DNA of 9,625 nucleotides, from NCBI GenBank assembly GCA_014379915.1, contig JACMKV010000065.1:1-9625 (forward strand), read 5' to 3'. This stretch comes from Burkholderiales bacterium. GTDB taxonomy: Bacteria > Pseudomonadota > Gammaproteobacteria > Burkholderiales > JACMKV01. Below the pieces are notes generated by a model, which had not been told where the DNA came from, did no database searches, and saw only the letters and a program-made list of their open reading frames with translations. Within the stretch, counting starts at the first letter, position 1. Every line of letters begins with the position of its first letter. This document shows, in pieces, positions 1-5,775 of the stretch. Both the position numbers and the translations under genes were made by a program.

Positions 1-149
1 CAATCCTCGCTTGCCGGCAGCGGTTCGCGGTACCCGCCGCCGCGCCGGCAGGGCCGATAACCAATCCGCCAGGCACGGGGCAGCTAAACCAATGGCCCTG
101 CATCTCCTTGCAGCCATCAGCCGCCGACGGTCACGACCAGACCACAGCG
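1..149. other. Unassigned stretch downstream of queF
   Basis: No gene can be supported here. Several frames are open on both strands. On the minus strand an ATG at 117 and another at 103 each open a frame that runs off the left edge; the second is preceded by AAGGAG with no spacing at all. On the plus strand one frame ends at a TAA at 58-60 and another at a TAG at 171-173, inside queF. None of the translations resembles a family I know; they are Ala/Pro/Arg-rich, as random GC-rich sequence would be. A weak 5-bp hairpin (98-102 with 109-113) has no T run and is not a terminator. The stretch could contain the 3' tail of a convergent gene or the start of a gene downstream of queF. Confidence 0.5.
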
Positions 150-602
150 TCACTCGACGGTTGCCCGGTTTAGCTCGCCGAACGGGTCCGACACCGACGA
201 TTGCGGCGCCAGCGCCGGCACGAACACCGTATCTGCGGGCTGCCAGCCTGGATTGCGATGCCCGGCGACGATGGTCGTGAAAATACCGCCGCGGACGAAA
301 AATCGGGCGGTGAGCCGCATGAACCGCGGCGCTGTGGCCGCGACCAGATCATCGAGCATGCGGTTGGTCACCGTTTCGTGAAACGCGCCCTGATCGCGGT
401 AAGACCAGATGTACAGCTTGAGGCTTTTCAGCTCTAAACACTTGCGGTCGGCGATGTAATCGAGAAACAGCGTCGCAAAATCAGGCTGCCCGGTTTTCGG
501 GCAAAGGCAGGTGAATTCCGGGATCTGCATCTGAATTAAAAAATCGCGTGCAGGATTCGGATTATCGAAAACCTCGAGAGTGGAAGCAGGTAATGTCGGC
601 AT
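150..602 (-). CDS. queF: NADPH-dependent 7-cyano-7-deazaguanine (preQ0) reductase QueF
   Basis: QueF reduces the nitrile of preQ0 to the amine preQ1 using NADPH, the last soluble step before the modified base is inserted into tRNA on the way to queuosine. The 150-residue product fits the short, single-domain cytosolic form of the family. Visible landmarks: FTCLCPKTGQPDFATL at residues 30-45, with the nucleophilic Cys34 and the general-acid Asp41; the substrate-binding stretch ELKSLKLY (57-64), Glu57 being the expected preQ0 contact; the FHE motif (74-76); and FFVRGGIF (101-108). The frame stays open upstream for another 50 codons, but those residues do not look like QueF, and family members begin close to this Met, so I place the start at 602. 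There is no strong Shine-Dalgarno; CGAGA lies about 7-11 bases upstream. It is transcribed divergently from smc. Family assignment is firm; the start is likely. Confidence 0.95.
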   Translation of the reverse strand: MPTLPASTLEVFDNPNPARDFLIQMQIPEFTCLCPKTGQPDFATLFLDYIADRKCLELKSLKLYIWSYRDQGAFHETVTNRMLDDLVAATAPRFMRLTARFFVRGGIFTTIVAGHRNPGWQPADTVFVPALAPQSSVSDPFGELNRATVE

Positions 603-642
603 GCAAAATCTCGTGTGAATGTCGTTTAAGGTATCGCATAAG

Positions 643-652
643 TCACGCGTGA
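643..652. promoter_or_regulatory. Perfect palindrome, possible operator
   Basis: TCACGCGTGA is a perfect 10-bp inverted repeat, 41 bases upstream of the queF start and 7 bases upstream of the TAGAAT candidate -10 element that faces smc. The position suits a repressor or activator site acting on either divergent gene. The regulator is unknown, and a 10-bp palindrome can occur by chance in GC-rich DNA. Confidence 0.3.
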
Positions 653-665
653 ATCGGTTAGAATG

Positions 666-691
666 TTGGCACGCGGAATATTGGAACGCGG
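666..691 (+). repeat. Two 11-bp direct repeats, 15-base period
   Basis: TTGGCACGCGG (666-676) is followed by TTGGAACGCGG (681-691), 10 of 11 bases identical, with four bases between them. The pair lies just downstream of the candidate -10 at 659-664 and upstream of smc. It could be a tandem protein-binding site or a small chance duplication; nothing else in the window matches it. Confidence 0.4.
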
Positions 692-801
692 TGACGCCGC
701 TGCGACCCTCGCAGCCGCCAGCCGCAGTTGCCAGCATATCCGGCGCTTGCACCTCCAGCGCGCGCCGTTTGCCCGGATTATAGACTTAGGTTCCCCAGTA
801 C

Positions 802-3800
802 GTGCGCCTGACCCAGATCAAACTCGCCGGTTTCAAATCTTTCGTCGATCCAACCGAAATACCAATTCCCGGTTCCCTGGTCGGCATCGTTGGCCCCAAT
901 GGCTGCGGCAAGTCCAACGTCATCGATGCGGTGCGCTGGGTGCTCGGCGAATCGCAGGCCAGGCATTTGCGCGGCGAAACCATGGACGACGTCATCTTCA
1001 ATGGCGCCGGCGCCCGCAAGCCCGTCGGCCGCGCCAGCGTCGAGCTCGTTTTCGACAACAGCCTCGGCAAAGCTGCGGGGCAATGGTCGCAGTACGCCGA
1101 GATTTCGGTCAAGCGCGTGCTCACGCGAAATTCCGAATCCGCTTATTACATCAATAATCTGCATGTACGGCGCCGCGATGTCGCCGATGTTTTCCTCGGC
1201 ACCGGGCTCGGCGGCCGCGCTTACGCGATCATCGAGCAGGGCATGATTTCGCGCATCATCGAAGCCAAGCCCGAAGAGCTGCGAGTATTCCTCGAGGAAG
1301 CCGCCGGCGTTTCGAAATACCGCGAACGACGCCGCGAAACCGAACTTCGCCTCGCCGATACGCGCCGCAACATGGTTCGCGTAGACGATATCCGGCGGGA
1401 TCTCGCGCGCCAGCTCGAACACCTGACCGCGCAGGCCGGCGTTGCCGAGCGATACCACGCGCTGAAAAAAGAGTACGCCGCAACGCAAAACCACGCGTGG
1501 TGGCTGAAGAAGCACGAAGCATTGAACCAGCAGGGGCGGCTGTTGCGCGACATCGCCAGGCAGACAATCGAGCTCGACGCCGAAACGGCGCGCTTGCGCG
1601 CGGCTGAAGCGCGTCTGGAAACACTGCGCGCCGCGCATTACGCCAGCGCTGATGCCTTGCATGCGTCACAAGGCGCGCTGTATGCGGCTAACGGCGAAGT
1701 TGCACGTCTTGAACAGGAGATCCAGCATCAGCGCGACCGCCGTTCGCGCATCGATCAACAGATCGGCGCGCTGCAAAGCGAACGCGATCGGCAAAGCGGC
1801 CAGCAGCAAACTGCGCAGAACAACCTCATCGATTGGCGGCGCCAGCACGACGATGCAGCGCGTCGCGTCGAAGAAACCCGCATTGCCGGGGCGGCCATCG
1901 CTGATGGCTTACCGCACGCCGAGCAGGCTTTACGCGGCTGTCGTTCAGCATTGCACGAGGTGCAGAGCTGCCACGCGGAAATCGAGAAGTACGTGCAGGT
2001 CGAGCAAACGCGTTGCGAACACGCGAGCCGAATCTTGCAACAGCTGGCAAGCCGCAGCGAGCGTCTGGTGAACGAACAGCGCAGCCTGTGGGCGCCCGAT
2101 TCCACGCTGCTCCAACAACAACGGGTCGAATTGTCAGAGCGCGAAGAACGCTTGCGCGAAGCGCGCGCGATGCAGCAGGAGCTTGAGCAACAGCTCTCGG
2201 ATAAAGAGCAGCTTAGACGCGATACTTTACATTCGGCAGAAGCTTGCAGCGCAAAACGTGCCGGCCTGGATGCGCGGCTGCAAGCCCTTCAACTTCTGCA
2301 ACAACGTTTGTCAAAAAGTGATCAGACGAGCGCCTGGCTCACAAAAAATCATCTGGTCGACGCGCGCCGGCTTTGGCAATCGATACAGGTCGATCCCGGT
2401 TGGGAAAACGCGCTCGAAGCCGTGCTGCGGGAACGCCTGAACGCGATCGCTGTAGGCGAATTCGCTGCCGATTCTGCCTGGCTGCGGGATTTACCGAACG
2501 CGAAAATTGCCTTGTTTGGGACAGCCAGCGCCGCCGTCCCGGAGAATGCGCAAAGTTCCGACGCAAGCGGCGCGTCTACAACGTTAGCCGATGCCGTATC
2601 AGGTCGCGCCGCCAATTCCGAATCGGAAGCCGAACCGCTGCGCCGCTACTTGCGCTGCAACGACGCCACGGTCACGCCGGTACTGAACGAATGGCTGTAT
2701 GACGTCTACGTCGTTCCGGATACGCCTAGGGCGCTTCGAATGCGCGCCAAACTGCCGCGCGGGGCTGTTCTGGTGACGCGCGACGGCGCGATTGTCGATC
2801 ACCACAGCGTCAGCTTTCACGCACCAGATTCCGAACTGCACGGCGTTCTGTCGCGCAAGCTCGAAATCGAGCAACTGAGCGTCCAGGTCAAAAGCGAAAC
2901 GACGGCGCTCGAGCAGGTGAGGCACGCGGTTAACGAAGCCGAGCTGCAAGTTGAACAGCAGCGCGATGCGATCAGCGAAGGGCGGGCGAGCATCGATGCC
3001 ATGCAGCGCGCAGTCCACGATATGCAATTGACCATCCTCAAGCTATCTGAGCTTTCCGACAGCGTTGCCCGTCGTACCGCACAAATCGCGCAGGAGTTGC
3101 AGGAAACGGCAGCGCAAAGCGCGCTGGAAGCGGAACAGCACGAAGCGGCACAGCAGCACCTAGCCGCCCACAAGCAGCAACTGGAAGCGCTTGCCGGGCA
3201 GTTGCCTGCCGCAAGACAGCGATTTAACGCGGCCGAGCAGTTGCTGGTTGAACAACGCGAGCGGACTCAACAAGCCCAGCGTGAAGCGCAGGAGCAGGCT
3301 TTTAACTTCAAGACCTGCGCTAACAAAATCAATGAGCTGGAAGAATCAATCAAAGCAATAGCGTTCAATATCGAACAGGTCTGTGCGAACCTTTCACTGT
3401 TGTCTGACGAGCGCCTCGAACTCGACGAAGCCGGTTTACAGGATGCGCTGCAACACGCGCTCGCGACGCGTAGGGAAAAGGAGCTTGCGTTCAGCCTTGC
3501 CCGTACAGCGCTGCAAGAAGCCGAGCGACAGCTCGATCAAACATCGCAAGAGCGGCTCGCGTGCGAGCAAAAGCTGCCGCCGTTGCGCGATCGTATTCAG
3601 GATTGGCGCCTCAAGGAGCAGGAAGCGCGGCTGACCGCCGAGCAGTTCGCGCATGAGCTAACCGATGCCGGCGCTGATGAAGCCGAGCTGGCCGCAATGC
3701 AGGAAAAGGGTGTGAAATCCGGTGCGCTGCAAACCCGGCTTGCACAGCTGGACGAAGCGATTACCGCGCTGGGCGCGGTCAACCTCGCGGCCTTCGATGA

Positions 3801-4392
3801 ACTGAAAAGCGTAAGCGAGCGTAAAATTTACCTCGATTCGCAGGCGCAGGATCTTGAAGAGGCCATCGCGACTCTGGCAAACGCCATCCGCCGCATCGAC
3901 CGCGAAACGCGCGAGCGGCTGCAGGTAACCTTCGATCAGGTTAATCAACAGCTCGGCGAGATGTTTCCGACCTTGTTCGGCGGCGGACACGCGGAGCTGG
4001 TTCTGACCGGCGAGGAAATCCTCGATAGCGGCTTGCAAGTCATCGCGCAACCGCCGGGCAAGAAGAACGCTTCCATCCATCTGCTTTCGGGCGGCGAAAA
4101 AGCGCTGACCGCGCTGTCCCTGGTGTTTTCGCTGTTTCAGCTGAACCCGGCGCCGTTTTGTCTTCTTGACGAAGTCGATGCACCGCTCGACGACAGCAAT
4201 ACCGAACGATTTTGCGAGCTGGTCAGGACAATGGCGCAACAAACGCATTTCCTGTTTATCAGCCATAACAAAATCACCATGCAGATGGCGCATCAGCTCA
4301 TTGGCGTCACCATGCAGGAGCTCGGCGTATCGCGCATCGTATCGGTCGACATCGAAGAGGCGATGAAAATGCAGGAACAGGCGATTGCATGA
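802..4392 (+). CDS. smc: Chromosome segregation ATPase Smc (SMC condensin subunit)
   Basis: Smc is the ATPase core of bacterial condensin; with ScpA and ScpB (not in this window) it loads on DNA, extrudes loops and helps separate sister chromosomes. The 1196-residue product has the full order of parts. The N-terminal head starts MRLTQIKLAGFKSFVDP, with Walker A GPNGCGKS at 31-38. A long coiled coil spans about residues 165-510, a hinge about 518-680, and a second coiled coil about 680-1020. The C-terminal head carries the ABC signature LLSGGEKA (1094-1101), Walker B FCLLDEVD (1119-1126) with catalytic Glu1124, the D-loop APLDDSN, and the switch His1155 in ISHNK. The start is GTG at 802, where family similarity begins; its Shine-Dalgarno is weak (TTAGG at 787-790). 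The hinge has a Ser/Ala-rich stretch at about 576-612. It appears to be the first gene of the co-directional block; the zipA start is 45 bases beyond its stop. Confidence 0.97.
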   Translation: MRLTQIKLAGFKSFVDPTEIPIPGSLVGIVGPNGCGKSNVIDAVRWVLGESQARHLRGETMDDVIFNGAGARKPVGRASVELVFDNSLGKAAGQWSQYAEISVKRVLTRNSESAYYINNLHVRRRDVADVFLGTGLGGRAYAIIEQGMISRIIEAKPEELRVFLEEAAGVSKYRERRRETELRLADTRRNMVRVDDIRRDLARQLEHLTAQAGVAERYHALKKEYAATQNHAWWLKKHEALNQQGRLLRDIARQTIELDAETARLRAAEARLETLRAAHYASADALHASQGALYAANGEVARLEQEIQHQRDRRSRIDQQIGALQSERDRQSGQQQTAQNNLIDWRRQHDDAARRVEETRIAGAAIADGLPHAEQALRGCRSALHEVQSCHAEIEKYVQVEQTRCEHASRILQQLASRSERLVNEQRSLWAPDSTLLQQQRVELSEREERLREARAMQQELEQQLSDKEQLRRDTLHSAEACSAKRAGLDARLQALQLLQQRLSKSDQTSAWLTKNHLVDARRLWQSIQVDPGWENALEAVLRERLNAIAVGEFAADSAWLRDLPNAKIALFGTASAAVPENAQSSDASGASTTLADAVSGRAANSESEAEPLRRYLRCNDATVTPVLNEWLYDVYVVPDTPRALRMRAKLPRGAVLVTRDGAIVDHHSVSFHAPDSELHGVLSRKLEIEQLSVQVKSETTALEQVRHAVNEAELQVEQQRDAISEGRASIDAMQRAVHDMQLTILKLSELSDSVARRTAQIAQELQETAAQSALEAEQHEAAQQHLAAHKQQLEALAGQLPAARQRFNAAEQLLVEQRERTQQAQREAQEQAFNFKTCANKINELEESIKAIAFNIEQVCANLSLLSDERLELDEAGLQDALQHALATRREKELAFSLARTALQEAERQLDQTSQERLACEQKLPPLRDRIQDWRLKEQEARLTAEQFAHELTDAGADEAELAAMQEKGVKSGALQTRLAQLDEAITALGAVNLAAFDELKSVSERKIYLDSQAQDLEEAIATLANAIRRIDRETRERLQVTFDQVNQQLGEMFPTLFGGGHAELVLTGEEILDSGLQVIAQPPGKKNASIHLLSGGEKALTALSLVFSLFQLNPAPFCLLDEVDAPLDDSNTERFCELVRTMAQQTHFLFISHNKITMQMAHQLIGVTMQELGVSRIVSVDIEEAMKMQEQAIA

Positions 4393-4422
4393 GCAGCAGC
4401 CGCAGCCGCGCACGACATCGAG

Positions 4423-4429
4423 AAGAAGG
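4423..4429 (+). promoter_or_regulatory. Ribosome binding site of zipA
   Basis: AAGAAGG ends 8 bases before the ATG at 4438. It is purine-rich, well spaced and supports that start, which places the transmembrane helix directly at the N-terminus as ZipA requires. Confidence 0.6.
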
Positions 4430-4437
4430 CGACGACC

Positions 4438-5727
4438 ATGAGTGATCTGCAGATTGGGCTGGTCCTCATCGGCCTGCTCGCGGTTGTCGCGGTCTACGCG
4501 TTCAACCGGATGCAGGAAAACAAATACCGGCAACGCGCCGAACGCGCATTCAGCCAGCAACATGTCGACGTGCTGCTCGAGCCGCAAGATCGCGACCCAG
4601 CGGGCGGTGACGATTCGGGCTATCCGGCGGCGTTCCGTGCAGACACCGAACAGCGCATCGAGCCGCAATTCAAGGTCGCTCGCGACATCGATGCAGCGCC
4701 GGTCGAGAATCCGCCTGCGCCGGATAGCGGGAGCTTCCGGGAGCCGGAGCCTGATTCAACGGGTGCCGATGATGACAGGGCTGCGCAGCAAGCGCCGGCA
4801 GCGCCTGCTGCATCAGCGCATGAAGCCTCGCCGCCGCGCGCGTCCGGAGGTTTCTCGACGGCCGTGCCGCGCGCCGCGGAAAAACCTCTGTCGCCGGAGT
4901 CGACTATCGACTATGTCGCCGACGTCGAGGCGCTCGAACCGATTGCCGCAGCCAAGGTTGCCGGGTTTAGCCGCAAGCTTGCCGAAGCTGGAAAGCCCGT
5001 TCGCTGCTCGGTTTTCAACCCACGCTCGGCGGTTTGGGAAAATGGTCCGGGTGAAACCACCGACGGCGGCGGTCTCAACAGTGGGGAGCGCTATACGCAA
5101 ATCCGCTGTGCGATCCAGTTGGCGGATCGCCAGGGGGCGATCTCGGAAGCGCAGTTGCGCAAGTTCCGCGCTGCGGTGACCGATTTTGCTTCGCAGAATC
5201 GCGCGAGTTTCGAGTGTCCGCCCGTACAACCGGCGCTGAGTGCGGCGCGCAGGCTTGATCAATTTTGCGTCGAGGCTGACATAGCGATAGGCATCAATGT
5301 GCTCGCCGAGCAAAAGCCGTTTTCGGGAACAAAGATTCGCGCGCTGGCGGAAGCCGCCGGTATGAAGCTCGAGCAGGATGGCGCTTTCCATATGCAGAAC
5401 GAGCACGGCGCAACGCTTTTCACGTTGGCGAACCGCGATACCGCGCCGTTTTTTCCCGAGCAGATCAAGAACATGACAACGCCGGGCTTGACCTTGCTTC
5501 TCGATGTGCCGCGCGTCGCCGACGGCAACCGTGTGTTCAATCAAATGATCCAGCTGGGCCGCAGTTTGGCAGCGACGCTCGGTGGAAAGCTGGTCGATGA
5601 TAATCGCCGCGCATTGAACGACTCCGAATTCGAAGCGATACGTCACCAGATGACGGTGGTGCGGGCGGCAATGGACGCGCAAAAAATCAGTGCCGGTAGC
5701 CCGGAAGCACTGCGGCTTTTTTCGTGA
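4438..5727 (+). CDS. zipA: Cell division protein ZipA (FtsZ-binding membrane anchor)
   Basis: ZipA tethers and bundles FtsZ at the inner membrane during septum assembly. The 429-residue product has the expected plan: an N-terminal transmembrane helix (about residues 4-22) with almost no residues before it, a short basic juxtamembrane stretch (KYRQRAERAF), then a disordered Pro/Ala/Glu-rich linker (about 50-152). The C-terminal globular part follows. Its last section (about 278-415) contains the ZipA_C-type features KPFSGTKIRALAEAAGM, LFTLANRDTAPFF and PGLTLLLDVPRV, and the protein ends in LRLFS. The region between linker and ZipA_C (about 157-276) also looks folded and may be a second, diverged copy of the same fold. 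Placement directly before ligA matches the zipA-ligA adjacency known in E. coli. The stop codon sits in the loop of a strong hairpin. Annotation as ZipA is firm at domain level; beta-type proteins are often labelled only 'ZipA C-terminal domain protein'. Confidence 0.92.
   Translation: MSDLQIGLVLIGLLAVVAVYAFNRMQENKYRQRAERAFSQQHVDVLLEPQDRDPAGGDDSGYPAAFRADTEQRIEPQFKVARDIDAAPVENPPAPDSGSFREPEPDSTGADDDRAAQQAPAAPAASAHEASPPRASGGFSTAVPRAAEKPLSPESTIDYVADVEALEPIAAAKVAGFSRKLAEAGKPVRCSVFNPRSAVWENGPGETTDGGGLNSGERYTQIRCAIQLADRQGAISEAQLRKFRAAVTDFASQNRASFECPPVQPALSAARRLDQFCVEADIAIGINVLAEQKPFSGTKIRALAEAAGMKLEQDGAFHMQNEHGATLFTLANRDTAPFFPEQIKNMTTPGLTLLLDVPRVADGNRVFNQMIQLGRSLAATLGGKLVDDNRRALNDSEFEAIRHQMTVVRAAMDAQKISAGSPEALRLFS
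5688..5722 (+). terminator. Terminator-like hairpin plus T6 inside the zipA 3' end
   Basis: CAGTGC (5688-5693) pairs perfectly with GCACTG (5707-5712), with three further inner pairs (CGG 5694-5696 with CCG 5701-5703) around a TAGC loop and a three-base bulge. Four bases later comes a run of six T (5717-5722). An A6 run at 5681-5686 could pair with those T. This resembles an intrinsic terminator, but all of it lies in coding sequence, and the T run comes from the conserved Leu-Phe-Ser codons. If it works at all it is probably partial, since ligA and galU follow closely. Confidence 0.3.
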
Positions 5728-5739
5728 CCGCAGCGCTTC
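5704..5739 (+). other. Strong stem-loop spanning the zipA stop codon
   Basis: GAAGCACTGCGG (5704-5715) is complementary to CCGCAGCGCTTC (5728-5739) at 11 of 12 positions, the exception being one A/C mismatch. The 12-base loop contains six T and the zipA TGA (5725-5727). The right arm is entirely in the zipA/ligA spacer, so coding constraint does not explain it. It shares bases 5704-5712 with the terminator-like hairpin, so the two cannot form together. Possible roles are RNA stabilisation, modulation of ligA expression, or relief of termination. Confidence 0.45.
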
Positions 5740-5775
5740 GTTCGCAGCCGCCACAGTTGCCGATTCTGTAGATCG

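Larger units (their letters stand above)
603..801. promoter_or_regulatory. Divergent queF/smc intergenic region
   Basis: This 199-base spacer must hold the promoters of both queF (leftward) and smc (rightward). On the plus strand TAGAAT at 659-664 matches the -10 consensus at five of six positions, but no good -35 lies 16-18 bases before it. A second AT-rich element, TATAGA at 779-784, would start transcription only about ten bases before the smc GTG, and it also lacks a proper -35. I cannot name a convincing leftward promoter. The spacer also contains a palindrome and a direct repeat, listed separately. The queF frame stays open through part of this region, without family similarity. Confidence 0.5.

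Noticed and set aside
1..117. Possible gene start on the minus strand running off the left edge
   Set aside because: Two frames are open from ATGs at 117 and 103, but neither has a well-spaced ribosome site or a recognisable translation.
603..752. A 50-residue N-terminal extension of QueF
   Set aside because: The frame is open, but the residues are not QueF-like and the family start aligns with the Met at 602.
778..1662. A 294-codon minus-strand frame over the smc start
   Set aside because: It lies opposite the conserved Walker A region of smc; nothing in the product resembles a known family.
2521..2640. Ser/Ala-rich stretch in the Smc hinge as a foreign insertion
   Set aside because: The hinge surface tolerates variable loops, and the flanking hinge sequence is intact; base composition is like the rest of the gene.
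3658..4668. A 336-codon minus-strand frame over the smc end and zipA start
   Set aside because: It is a shadow of the smc C-terminal head and the zipA N-terminus, with no domain and no ribosome site of note.
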